A DNA stretch of 64,000 nt, taken from NCBI RefSeq assembly GCF_050753385.1, contig NZ_JBLZFZ010000002.1, forward strand, positions 1 through 64,000. Direction: 5' to 3'. A program made the translations under genes and the position numbers. Below the pieces are notes generated by a model that was given only the letters and a program-made list of their open reading frames with translations, made no database searches and was not told the DNA's origin. Shown here in pieces: positions 9,183 to 17,908 of the stretch. Source of the stretch: Pantanalinema rosaneae (lineage in GTDB: Bacteria; Cyanobacteriota; Cyanobacteriia; Leptolyngbyales; Leptolyngbyaceae). Each line of letters starts with the position of its first letter. Within the stretch, counting starts at the first letter, position 1.

Positions 9183-10970
9183 TTATGCCTGATGCCTTAG
9201 ATCCAGCAGACCCGGATTCAGTTTTGCCCAGGCAAGGGCTTCTGCCATCAAAATCGGATCACCGGAAGCCAGAAATTCCTGCATCTGTGCCAGTCGTTTA
9301 GCCTGCGATCGCTGTTGCTTGATCTGTTGTTGGTGATCCGTCAACGGTGTTGCGGTTTGATGCGTCGTTTGTCGCTGTTTAATCTCCTCTAAGACCTGGC
9401 GAACAAATTGAATGCCCTGCATCGTCGCTGGAGAAATTTCAGTCCCCAGGCGATCGCCCTCCAGATTACGGCCTGAAGGTTGTCTGGGAGAGATCGGATC
9501 GCCAGGAAGCAGACTGGAAGCACGATTACCGCCATCACCAGGGAATAAGCTTGTAGGGTTAGCTCCGGTCAATGCGACCTGATCGCAATTGACCGGACTA
9601 TCCATCAATGAAGTTGGGGGGTGCGGGGGGTTTTCCACAGGGGATGAGGAACTGGCGGTTTTGGCAGGGGAGGGCTGGTCAGCGACTGGGGGATCTAACA
9701 GATGATCTGGATGCCATAAATCGCGGTGGCGATAGAGTGTTCCCCCACCAATCCCAAAGGCTGTGAGCGCATGGAAGCGAGCCGTTGCCCCGATCGGTAA
9801 GTTACCCTGTTCCAGCAAATCTGCGATCGCGCGACGAATCCGTTCTCTCGCCCCCATAGATTGTTCTTGATTCCAGGTTGGCGATTGCTGCACCGCCAAT
9901 TCCAAATCAACTGCTTTCAGATTAGATTTGAACTTGCCACTGGGATCACCGTAATGAAAGTAACGGCTATTTTCAATACACCGTACCCATTCAGTAACTC
10001 GATGGTCAATCTCATGCTGATGACGACAATAATCGCGATACCCTGGTAATGAAGTTGCAACTTCCACCACCACATCAACTAAAGCTTTACCAACTAAGGG
10101 TTCACCCCCAAACAGAACATGGTGGAAAATATACTCTCGCATGGTGATACGACCAAGCAAGCGATTCGTCTGCCCAAAATCCGTCCACCCCAATTCAATC
10201 TCAGCATTCAAATCATTGATAAATTTATCGGCTTTGCCAGAGATCTGATAACACTTGCGTTTCGCTTGCTTAATCACCTGCTTAAGCGTGATCCGATCAA
10301 TACAATTCCGGGTTTGGGCAAACTGCCATGCCTGGACAAAACTGGCTGGCGTTGACCAAATTGGTTGGAATACCTGATCAAGCAGATAAGAGCCCATTTG
10401 TAACGGCAACCGATGGGCATTAAACAAACTTGGTGTCCCGTCTACGCGATAGGGTTTAGGGTTAGGAAAAATTTCCAGTTGTCCTGGTCTTAAATCAAAG
10501 CCAGCATTCTCTAATAACGCGGCTACCGCGATCGCCAGTTTCCAGGAACTTTGAGCTTGAGGCAAGGGAAAATACAGATGTAAGCCTCCACTGGAGCTAG
10601 AGGTACAGACTACATAACTCACTAACCCCAGCGGCTCTAAAGCGGCAACCAGCCGGGAGATAGCTAAGGGGTCATGGTGAGGGTGATAAACACTGTGCAG
10701 GTCAATATCAAACAAGCAGTAGGCAGTTTCCGCGCCAAAACGAACTCCATAGAGATAGGCTCCCTGCTGAATCGCACGATCGCTGAGGGGATGGCGGCGC
10801 TCGGTCTGCCATTCTACCTTCTCACCCACTAAGGGATGGGTCGCCCAAATATAATCAAACCGATGGGGAAACAGCGCTAGGAAGGCATCATTCCCCTCTT
10901 CAACATACTGAAACTTGCCAGCAACCATAGCCAATGATGCAGGGCTTTTAAATCCTGGATATAAAAACAC
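9183..10970 (-). CDS. archaeo-eukaryotic primase (AEP)-like protein
   Basis: A 595-residue protein whose first 260 residues show the AEP pattern. CLFDIDLHS supplies the two metal aspartates, SSSSGGLHLYFP the His motif, and GQLEIFPN the third acidic motif. Such primase-polymerases usually belong to plasmids, phages or integrated elements. No Walker A motif is present, so there is no fused helicase. A winged-helix-like segment (residues 375-420) comes before a Pro/Ser-rich linker and a charged C-terminal helix. The GTG at 10970 is used here; an ATG at 10928 is an alternative, and neither has a clear ribosome site. The gene lies immediately downstream of a 20-bp perfect palindrome and the iteron array, which suggests it initiates replication of, or is autoregulated with, that module. 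Confidence 0.7.
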   Translation of the reverse strand: MFLYPGFKSPASLAMVAGKFQYVEEGNDAFLALFPHRFDYIWATHPLVGEKVEWQTERRHPLSDRAIQQGAYLYGVRFGAETAYCLFDIDLHSVYHPHHDPLAISRLVAALEPLGLVSYVVCTSSSSGGLHLYFPLPQAQSSWKLAIAVAALLENAGFDLRPGQLEIFPNPKPYRVDGTPSLFNAHRLPLQMGSYLLDQVFQPIWSTPASFVQAWQFAQTRNCIDRITLKQVIKQAKRKCYQISGKADKFINDLNAEIELGWTDFGQTNRLLGRITMREYIFHHVLFGGEPLVGKALVDVVVEVATSLPGYRDYCRHQHEIDHRVTEWVRCIENSRYFHYGDPSGKFKSNLKAVDLELAVQQSPTWNQEQSMGARERIRRAIADLLEQGNLPIGATARFHALTAFGIGGGTLYRHRDLWHPDHLLDPPVADQPSPAKTASSSSPVENPPHPPTSLMDSPVNCDQVALTGANPTSLFPGDGGNRASSLLPGDPISPRQPSGRNLEGDRLGTEISPATMQGIQFVRQVLEEIKQRQTTHQTATPLTDHQQQIKQQRSQAKRLAQMQEFLASGDPILMAEALAWAKLNPGLLDLRHQA

Positions 10971-11011
10971 GCTGATCTTGCCAGATGTCGCGTGATCGTT
11001 CTGGCTTCAGG

Positions 11012-11031
11012 ATCAGTCTGATCAGACTGAT
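11012..11031. promoter_or_regulatory. 20-bp perfect palindrome upstream of the primase gene
   Basis: ATCAGTCTGATCAGACTGAT equals its own reverse complement. It lies 42 bases upstream of the primase start and next to the left end of the iteron array. Perfect even palindromes in this position are usually operators for a dimeric repressor. The XRE-like HTH protein at 12314-14401 is a candidate binder (inference). Confidence 0.6.
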
Positions 11032-11086
11032 TAGGTTGTCTCAAATCGCTAGAATTCCGATGCCATCGGAGTTTCAGATCATGGTA

Positions 11087-12170
11087 GTGAGGGCATACGG
11101 AACAGATCGTGAGATGATACGGAGACACTGTGAGCCAATACGGAGTAAATTGTCTCACGCTAGAATATTTAGCCAACAGGCATTCTCAGCCAATTTTGCC
11201 AAGAATTTCAGTTGAGACAAAAGCAATTGCTCTAGCTGAGACAAGCGATCGATCTGCAAAGCTTGAGATTAAGACAACACCAGAAGCTCGACCTAGCCAG
11301 GATCATGAATACATGCATACCAGACAAGTTCTAGATCTTTCGCTAACCGTGAAGTGATAGGATACGGAGATACTTGTCTCATATAAGGCTGAGCAAAATC
11401 TCGATTGAATCGCCAAATCACGACTTGGTTGAATCCGCTCCTAGTCTTTCCCTATCTCCCACCATGCCAAAATCTGACCCAATAAGCAGTGAGCCGATCG
11501 GGAGAAGTTTGTCTCACTGACAGATTCCAAACTGAATCTGGACAAGTCCGATCGCTGGTGAGGAGACACGGAGAAACTTGTCTCAACTAACAATTTAGGA
11601 AATCCAGCGTATAACCACGATATCACCACATACGACTGGTGATAGGATTCGGATGAATTTGTCTCACCGTTTAAGCCCTTAGAATCAGGCTTTCAGGTGA
11701 CAGATACACTGAAATGAGACAAGTATCCGCGATCGTCCCATCTCACCCAAATCGCTGTATTCAGAAACCTATAAAGCTGCAATTGTTTGGTAGCTATTGC
11801 TTCTAGCGATCGCTTCAGTTCCTCTGCTCAATTCAGCTCAGCCATTCTAGTAGTGATAACATACGGAGATTGTTGTCTCAGACAAAATCTGACTTTTATC
11901 TCGATTTAATTACGAGGTGCAAACAGACGAATTTTAGTGATGAGATCCGGAGTCCGTTGTCTTAACCCCCAGAGATTGCAAAAATTCCCGCCGCCTTGTG
12001 TCAAAACTGGAATCCTGCACTATACTGGCTGGGCTGCTGATACAGACTAACGTTACGTGAGTGATGACATACGGATTTACTTGTCTCGATCGTTGTCCCA
12101 TCCTGACTTTCTCCGCTACCAGCACCCTGTCTCAGGGGATAGGTGATGAGATACGGAGGCGCTTGTCTCA
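11087..12170 (+). repeat. iteron-like array of 28-bp repeats (putative replication origin)
   Basis: Nine full copies of a 28-base repeat start at 11130, 11354, 11489, 11558, 11639, 11853, 11937, 12061 and 12143. All face the same way. The pattern is GTGA-N4-ATACGGAG-N4-TTGTCTCA. GTGA, the GGA at positions 13-15 and TTGTCT are invariant in all nine. Two extra left halves (11087, 11109) precede the 11130 copy at spacings of 22 and 21 bases, close to two helical turns. A variant lengthened by 4 bases lies in inverse orientation at 11715-11746, and stray TTGTCTCA half-sites occur at 11036 and, inverted, near 11212 and 11238. Several neighbours are 69-84 bases apart. The array fills the non-coding gap between the HTH-protein gene and the primase gene, as iterons do in plasmid origins. 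Confidence 0.8.
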
Positions 12171-12313
12171 TCGATCGAGGCTGGAAATGCCGATGAATAG
12201 ACGCTTTTCTAAAATTAATCCCCAGAAAAAGACAGACAAAATGGTCAGGATGGTGAAGCTACCCACGCTCAACATACCCCAGCACCGTCCAGAAGCTGAG
12301 CCCATGAATCAGG

Positions 12314-14401
12314 CTATACCGACAAGTGCAGGAGCTTGCGGAGTTTGATCTCTAGCTCCGGGGTAATCACCCGATCGCCACGTTCCAGCTTACCAATGTA
12401 GTCCGCACTTAAATTGAGAAATCCCCCTAGCTCTTTACGACTCCAACCCTGCTGATCCCGAGCCTGCCGCACCTGTTCTCCAGTCAATTCACTACTGGGG
12501 GCTGCTTCCAGGGGTTTCGGTTTCTTCGGTTCCTTAATCTTCGAGAGCAAAGCAGGAATGGGATGAGGTGGCTTGATAGTCAGTTTTGCCTGCAACAGGC
12601 GATCGATCACTCGGATCTTCCGCCAATCGTCGGGTTTTCGGGTATTTGTGCCAGGTCGTAACCAATCAGGATAAGTGTCTGGATCAAACTCAATTTGCCA
12701 ACCCAAACTCATCAGTAAGTTCAAGGCATTATTCCACCGATTTTTCAAATCCCGCGCTTTATGCTTGTCCTGAAGTGCCTTATCAATCTCGGTTTTGGCT
12801 AATACCTCTTCCAGCAAGCTACCAACTCGGTAATCATAGGGATGTTGATTCCGTACCCGAATCCGGGCATCCAGGGTTAATTGAATCGCTAACCGTAATG
12901 CCAGTTCATTGTGATAGGGATCAATTTTGAGAATATCGCGTGCCAGATAGCCAAACTGATGCAGCGCCTCCTTCGCCCGACTACCCGCCCGATTCAGAAA
13001 GTGTTTTGTCCACAATCCAGGGCTAACAGTAATGTAAACTTCCTCCGGACGATCAATCTTGCCTGTAACCCAATCAAATTGACCATGCAAATCAATCAAG
13101 ACATCCCACATCCGCCCGATCGGGGTACTGGCATCGACTTTCCGACGACCCCGCCCTTCAATCCAAACCGACTTTACGAGTAAGCACGATAGGGCATAGG
13201 CTGTACTCGCTACGGCATTCCGCTTCTCTGACAGACTGGTATTGTGATTTTTATCCCAACCTAATAACTGAATAATATCGGTAGCTTTTAAGGTAAAGGC
13301 ACTTTTCCAGGGTTCATCCTCTTCCATCGTGCGAGCCGCAAAGATCAGTTGCAGCTTGACCGTATCAAAGCCAAACTTATTAATAATTTGTTCGGCGGCT
13401 TCCCAGGGCAACATTTCAATATCACCCGGATTGGTAATGTAATGTTCAATATAGTTATGGGGATTGGCTTTACTGCGGTAGTGAAAAACGGCTGTTTGAT
13501 CGTTATTCTGCTGCCAGAGATCAGGGCGTAACTGTGCCCGAATACTACTTGCGATCGGAATAGAAGTTGGTAAAACGGCGATCGGATCGAGTTCTAGACT
13601 GGTTTCGGTGCTGGAGGGAGGACGCTGTTTTAAGCCCAGCAACTTCTCCATATCTTGCAGCGAACAGTTGGATAGGTTAAAGCCTTCAATGATTTTTTTG
13701 GCGATATCCTGACAGTGAATTTGCCCCAAAACTTCACTGCGTTCAATCAAAAATGAGGAGTTAATTGCTTGTAATCGTTTGCGAATTGCTTGACTCAGTT
13801 TCGCTTCTGGTAAAGTTGCCTGAGCAGAAGTGGTTGCCTCCAGATCCGCCAGTGCCCATACAACCAAATTAGCTCCAACCGCTTTGGCAAATTCCTTCCA
13901 GATCCCTGTATGCGTGAAGAACTCAGACAAGGAGTTTTTCAAATAGTCGCGAATACGATCGTTATCAAACACTAGCTCCAGCCGCTTGGTTCCCTGCTTT
14001 CGATTGGTCACTACTTTAAAGTGCGGCAAACTGGTGTCGATCGCATCAATGCCCTGTTCCTGAACCACCAATTCAACTTTTTGTTGATAGGTTTCAATCA
14101 AATGTTGAAATAACTGAGCTGTGACTAATTCCGGTAAAGCCGACTGATCACGAAGTTTATCAATTAACGTTACCAGATACTCTGAGGTCAACACTTCTCT
14201 AGCGATCGCGGCACGCGGAGTCCCTTTAGTCACAGATTCTACAGATTCTGGAGCCAGTTCCACACTTGCCACCTCCACGTCCCAGGCAGAAGCATAAATC
14301 ACTTCGGCTGGAGCATCCGTCGCTACCTGTTCCAACACCTCAGCGTCCACCGGAACCAACTGATCAGGCAAATTTTTGGGCTGAGATCGCTGTTTAGACA
14401 T
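12314..14401 (-). CDS. large protein with C-terminal XRE-type HTH, putative Rep/iteron-binding protein
   Basis: A 695-residue soluble protein that I do not recognise as a named family. The first 75 residues are acidic and low-complexity. Residues 75-600 form a mixed alpha/beta body with several Trp-rich patches, including a helical segment around ELALRLAIQLTLDARIRVRNQHPYDY. The C-terminus (about 635-690) is a clear XRE-like helix-turn-helix: VRQARDQQGWSRKELGGF followed by SADYIGKLERGDR. It ends just left of the iteron array and is co-oriented with the primase gene. Size, DNA-binding tail and context fit an origin-binding initiator or regulator of the iteron module, but no catalytic motif supports a Rep assignment directly. 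A transcriptional regulator is the main alternative. Confidence 0.55.
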   Translation of the reverse strand: MSKQRSQPKNLPDQLVPVDAEVLEQVATDAPAEVIYASAWDVEVASVELAPESVESVTKGTPRAAIAREVLTSEYLVTLIDKLRDQSALPELVTAQLFQHLIETYQQKVELVVQEQGIDAIDTSLPHFKVVTNRKQGTKRLELVFDNDRIRDYLKNSLSEFFTHTGIWKEFAKAVGANLVVWALADLEATTSAQATLPEAKLSQAIRKRLQAINSSFLIERSEVLGQIHCQDIAKKIIEGFNLSNCSLQDMEKLLGLKQRPPSSTETSLELDPIAVLPTSIPIASSIRAQLRPDLWQQNNDQTAVFHYRSKANPHNYIEHYITNPGDIEMLPWEAAEQIINKFGFDTVKLQLIFAARTMEEDEPWKSAFTLKATDIIQLLGWDKNHNTSLSEKRNAVASTAYALSCLLVKSVWIEGRGRRKVDASTPIGRMWDVLIDLHGQFDWVTGKIDRPEEVYITVSPGLWTKHFLNRAGSRAKEALHQFGYLARDILKIDPYHNELALRLAIQLTLDARIRVRNQHPYDYRVGSLLEEVLAKTEIDKALQDKHKARDLKNRWNNALNLLMSLGWQIEFDPDTYPDWLRPGTNTRKPDDWRKIRVIDRLLQAKLTIKPPHPIPALLSKIKEPKKPKPLEAAPSSELTGEQVRQARDQQGWSRKELGGFLNLSADYIGKLERGDRVITPELEIKLRKLLHLSV

Positions 14402-14476
14402 AAGTAAGTCAGACCGAACAGGAGGGCAATGTACCCCATACTATATGCAGATCACGCGACAGGCGGCAATTTCTGC

Positions 14477-14824
14477 TCAACTTACCAGCAAATGACTAAA
14501 ATCCTGCCAGGTTCTTAATTGCCGCTCAATTAATGCTTCCAGCATAGCTAACTGTTGCTCTAACTCAACGATCGCGGCACGACGGGCAATCGCTTGCTGC
14601 CAGTGGCGATGACGGGCACTCCCCGGTCTACCGAGTGACTGACTTTTCGGTTTGCGATCGGGGGGTTGAGTCACCAAAATGACATAGGTGTAGGTCTTTG
14701 TCCCCTTTTTAGAACTGGTTTCGGTTAACCAACAGTACGGTGGAGCCACTTCACCAGCCTGATCAAGTTGCTGAATTAACTGCACTAAGCGTTCCCGTTC
14801 ACTGCTGAGGAGGGAGCCTGACAT
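14477..14824 (-). CDS. small basic hypothetical protein beside the replication-like module
   Basis: A 115-residue protein from the ATG at 14824; an ATG at 14848 would lie inside a 32-bp palindrome. It is helical, with a basic centre (GRPGSARHRHWQQAIARR) and a C-terminal coiled coil rich in Leu and Glu. The central basic patch could contact nucleic acid, but no family is recognised. It lies 75 bases upstream of the HTH gene on the same strand and may be co-transcribed. The palindrome at 14830-14861 sits directly before the preferred start, where a bound protein or an RNA hairpin could block expression. There is no clear Shine-Dalgarno sequence. Confidence 0.55.
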   Translation of the reverse strand: MSGSLLSSERERLVQLIQQLDQAGEVAPPYCWLTETSSKKGTKTYTYVILVTQPPDRKPKSQSLGRPGSARHRHWQQAIARRAAIVELEQQLAMLEALIERQLRTWQDFSHLLVS

Positions 14825-14829
14825 CGAAT

Positions 14830-14861
14830 TTCTGTATGATAAAAACATTTACCATACAGAA
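14830..14861. promoter_or_regulatory. 32-bp palindromic element, copy 1
   Basis: A 32-base inverted repeat with arms TTCTGTATGATAAA and TTTACCATACAGAA around a 4-base centre. It lies 5 bases upstream of the small gene starting at 14824. Three more copies of exactly the same length occur in the window. Confidence 0.7.
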
Positions 14862-15007
14862 TAATACCATATCACCAGAGTATTACACCATTCATAGGCT
14901 TTGATCTGTAAAGGCGTTAATTTCTGGGGAACTTTGACTCCTGTTCTCCCCAATTTTGGGGAGCCAAGGGGGCGAAAATTGCTGTGATTCCCATGCCTAA
15001 CCAATTT

Positions 15008-15039
15008 TTCTGTATGCTTAAAATCTTTACCATGCAGAA
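15008..15039. promoter_or_regulatory. 32-bp palindromic element, copy 2
   Basis: The second copy begins TTCTGTATGCTTAAA and ends TTTACCATGCAGAA, 32 bases in all. It lies 146 bases right of copy 1 and 44 bases beyond the stop of the MFS gene, so it may serve either side. Confidence 0.7.
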
Positions 15040-15083
15040 GATTTTAGATCCGGACGATCCGGGGCGTTTGATTTCCGGATCAT

Positions 15084-16517
15084 TCAATCAAAGCTGACTT
15101 CTTCCAGCGATCGTCCCATCGTTTCAATCCGCAACAGGTAGGTCAGAACAGCCGCCAAAATGCAGACAAGGGAGAGGATCAGCATCAGGATAGGTGTTCC
15201 TAGGGACTTTTGCAGAATTGGCAATGCAAAGGTTCCCAAAACGGCTCCAGCTTTGGCAATGGCGGCAGCAAGTCCGGCTCCACTGGCTCGGATCGACGTT
15301 GGGAAAACTTCTCCCGATAGCAGAAATGTGGTCGAGTTTGGGCCAGCATTCATCATCAAGTTGAAAACGAAAAAGCCAATAAACACGACAATTAAATTAG
15401 CTGGACTGGTATCCGGAATGAAATTGGCGATCGCCAAAATTGCTAACCCAACTGCCATTCCCAGAAAGCCAATCACTTGTAACCGCACTCGTCCAACCTG
15501 ATCAATCAACCAGACGGCAATCAAAAACCCCACAATCAAAAATATATCTACGATCGCGGCACCCTGAGCCGAGGCTAGTTCTCTGGCAACAAAGCTATCC
15601 TCTCCAGCAAAGGCTAAAGCTCCTAGAATTACCGGCGTAAAAATCCCAATGCCATAGGTAGCAATATCCTGCAAAAACCAGGGTAAGGAGGCAAATAAAG
15701 TATGTTTGCGATAATGGGGCGAAAATAATGCACTATAGGTCAAATTTGGTTCCCGTTCGGGTGGATCGCTGGTTGCTGTAATCGTGATCGGGGTTTCTAG
15801 TAATAACGTCGCTGCTTCTGAAGCCTGCTCATACTCACCTCTCGCAATGTAATAACGGGGACTTTCCAGTAGAAAGCTAAACCGGAGGATGGCTACTGCA
15901 ATCGCTAATCCTAAACCCACGCCCAACATCCATCGCCAGGCATATTGGATGAGCATTTGAGTATTGTCAGGATAAAGCACTTGAAACAAATGAATCACTA
16001 CTAATCCCGTTACTGCCCCGAGTAATGCGCCAACAGCTTGAAAGGTAAAAGCACCAATCACCATTCGTCCCCGCGATCGGGAAGGGACATTTTCTGTAAT
16101 ATACGCCACACTCAGGGGATAGTCTGCCCCAATCCCCACACCGACTAGAAAGCGAAAGGCAATCAAGGACACCGCATTCCAGGCAAAGGCAGTTCCGGCG
16201 GTGGCAATGATAAAGATGGCAACATCAATGATTAACATGAGTTGTCGCCCGATCTTGTCAGTAATAGGACCTAAGGTGAGTGAACCAATCAAAGACCCTG
16301 CGATCGCCGCGACGGCAACAGCACCAATCTCGATCGCACTCAAACTAAAATCCCGTTGTAAAAACGGTAGTGCGACCCCAATAATGAAAAAATCGAAGCC
16401 ATCCAGGGCAATCAATCCCGCCGATAGTGCCCATAACAGCCACATCATGCGAGTTACTTTGGAGTGATCAAGTTGCTGTTCAAAGGAGGCGGCTTCGGGA
16501 GTGGTAGTGACGGTCAT
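15084..16517 (-). CDS. MFS transporter, sugar/aromatic-acid porter type
   Basis: A 477-residue inner-membrane protein with 12 predicted helices. The MFS signature between helices 2 and 3 reads GPITDKIGRQLML and its C-half counterpart is WLIDQVGRVRLQ. VGVGIGADYPLS in helix 4 and the PSRSRGRM loop are typical of the SP/AAHS/PHS group that moves sugars, aromatic acids or phosphate. The substrate cannot be read from sequence. The gene lies 23 bases downstream of the PQQ-type sugar dehydrogenase gene on the same strand, so the pair may be an operon for taking up and oxidising a sugar-like compound (inference). The ATG at 16517 is preferred. Confidence 0.85.
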   Translation of the reverse strand: MTVTTTPEAASFEQQLDHSKVTRMMWLLWALSAGLIALDGFDFFIIGVALPFLQRDFSLSAIEIGAVAVAAIAGSLIGSLTLGPITDKIGRQLMLIIDVAIFIIATAGTAFAWNAVSLIAFRFLVGVGIGADYPLSVAYITENVPSRSRGRMVIGAFTFQAVGALLGAVTGLVVIHLFQVLYPDNTQMLIQYAWRWMLGVGLGLAIAVAILRFSFLLESPRYYIARGEYEQASEAATLLLETPITITATSDPPEREPNLTYSALFSPHYRKHTLFASLPWFLQDIATYGIGIFTPVILGALAFAGEDSFVARELASAQGAAIVDIFLIVGFLIAVWLIDQVGRVRLQVIGFLGMAVGLAILAIANFIPDTSPANLIVVFIGFFVFNLMMNAGPNSTTFLLSGEVFPTSIRASGAGLAAAIAKAGAVLGTFALPILQKSLGTPILMLILSLVCILAAVLTYLLRIETMGRSLEEVSFD

Positions 16518-16540
16518 AGTTCGGTGCGATCGAGAGAAAC

Positions 16541-17776
16541 TCAGCGTGTGATCCGCAAGATCTTATCCTGGTCAGAGGGACAACTGCCGCGACCATCACA
16601 GTTACTCGTGGTGACATAGAGTTCGCCATCCGGTCCCATAATCGCTTCTCGCAGTCGTCCATACTGACCTTGCAGGTAAACTTCATGGCTTTCAACCTGC
16701 TGCGGTGACTGGGGATTGAAGCTGACCCGTTGTAACTGCTCGGCGCGGAGGGCGGCAATAATTAAGCTACCTTGCCATTCAGGAATGGCTTTGCCCGTAT
16801 AGATTGTGGCTCCTCCCGGAGGTAAGGCTTGTCGCCAGACGATCGATGGCGTGACCAATCCGGTCTGAGACTCGCAACGATAGGTGGTTGGCCAGCCCAG
16901 ATTATCCCCAGCCGTTGCCAGACTGACCTTATCATGCCCCGATCGCCCCAGTTCACCACTTGGACCGTGGTCGCTGACTCGCAGGGTCGTGGCATTAATC
17001 CAATCAAACCCCTGGGTATTGCGAATCCCGGTGATGTAAACCGGATTCCCCGGAAAGGGATTATCCGGTGGCACTTGCCCCTCGGGGGTTACGCGGAGAA
17101 TCTTGCCTGCCAGACTTTTGACATCCTGGGAACTGTCAGGATTGCGGGCATCCCCCGTTCCCACATACAGCATCCCGTCCGGCCCAAACCGAATCCGTCC
17201 CCCGTTGTGAAATTGGGCAACTGGAATATTGTCAATAATTACTCGATCGCGACTGGCACTCAGTCCATCTGCCGACAATTGCCATCGTTCCACCCGATTC
17301 ACCGGAGTCCCATTTTGATCCGCCGTGAAATAGAGATAAAACTGGCGGTTATTGGCAATGTCGGGATGTGCCGCAATTCCCAATAGACCACCTTCGCCGC
17401 GATCGCTGACATTTACTGTAGCGATCGGTTGGGGACGAAGTTGACTATTTTGCACCAGGCGTACCCGTCCGGCACGTTCCGTCACCAGCATGTCACCGTT
17501 GGGTAAAAAAGCAATTCCCCAGGGCACTTCTAACCCACTAACAACGGTTTCTGCTCGAATATCAACCTGACCTGTTGCCCCAAATCCACTTTCTACCAGA
17601 ACGCAGCTTGGCGATGTAGCTGAAGCGGCAACCGTCTCTTCCTGTGTAGACTCAGGTGATTCCACCGCCGCAGAGGTGGGCGTTGAAGTTGCCTGTTCCT
17701 GGGGTAGGGAGTTACAGGCGGCTAATCCCACCAGGCTACTAATGAGTCCACTAGCAAGAATTGGGGTTAATTTCAT
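16541..17776 (-). CDS. PQQ-dependent sugar (glucose/sorbosone) dehydrogenase-like lipoprotein
   Basis: The ATG at 17776 has GAGGTG 5 bases upstream and gives 411 residues; the longer frame to 17818 is not needed. A lipoprotein signal ends in LVGLAAC, followed by a Thr/Ser/Glu-rich linker. The rest is the six-bladed soluble GDH / sorbosone dehydrogenase fold: GLEVPWGIAFLPNG, RGEGGLLGIAAHPD, the catalytic-His region AQFHNGGRIRFGPDGMLYVGTGD, TGIRNTQGFDW, and a C-terminal GPDGELYVTTSN. Such enzymes oxidise aldoses in the periplasm using PQQ. Many cyanobacterial members have no known substrate, and whether PQQ is available is unknown. It leads into the MFS gene. Confidence 0.85.
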   Translation of the reverse strand: MKLTPILASGLISSLVGLAACNSLPQEQATSTPTSAAVESPESTQEETVAASATSPSCVLVESGFGATGQVDIRAETVVSGLEVPWGIAFLPNGDMLVTERAGRVRLVQNSQLRPQPIATVNVSDRGEGGLLGIAAHPDIANNRQFYLYFTADQNGTPVNRVERWQLSADGLSASRDRVIIDNIPVAQFHNGGRIRFGPDGMLYVGTGDARNPDSSQDVKSLAGKILRVTPEGQVPPDNPFPGNPVYITGIRNTQGFDWINATTLRVSDHGPSGELGRSGHDKVSLATAGDNLGWPTTYRCESQTGLVTPSIVWRQALPPGGATIYTGKAIPEWQGSLIIAALRAEQLQRVSFNPQSPQQVESHEVYLQGQYGRLREAIMGPDGELYVTTSNCDGRGSCPSDQDKILRITR

Positions 17777-17908
17777 TATCACCTCACTGGCGGCTACACA
17801 TTGCTCGTAGCCTGTCAATCGCGAACTACTGATTCATCCTAACGATTACCGCCGGAGAATATTTCTGTCGCAGGGGTGAAGGCTACCCCAAAAATCTATG
17901 CTATTGGT

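Larger units (their letters stand above)
10971..12313. other. 1.34-kb non-coding region, putative origin
   Basis: No credible gene lies between the primase start and the end of the HTH gene. Short open frames here are interrupted by or built from the repeats. The region holds the 20-bp palindrome, the iteron array and a repeat-free tail (12171-12313). No DnaA box cluster (TTATNCACA) was seen. Confidence 0.65.

Noticed and set aside
10985..11357. Short plus-strand frames at the left of the iteron array
   Set aside because: They contain the repeats themselves and have no ribosome site or protein-like features.
11087..12170. Possible CRISPR array from the regular 28-bp repeats
   Set aside because: Spacers range from near zero to about 190 bases, several copies are diverged in the middle, and no cas genes are present. 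Iterons fit better.
12061..12348. 95-residue plus-strand open frame in the iteron region
   Set aside because: Most of it is repeat sequence and the end of the HTH gene read backwards; there is no ribosome site and no recognisable protein feature.
17873..17891. GGGGT/ACCCC hairpin after the antiporter gene as a terminator
   Set aside because: The stem is only five pairs and no T-run follows on the minus strand.
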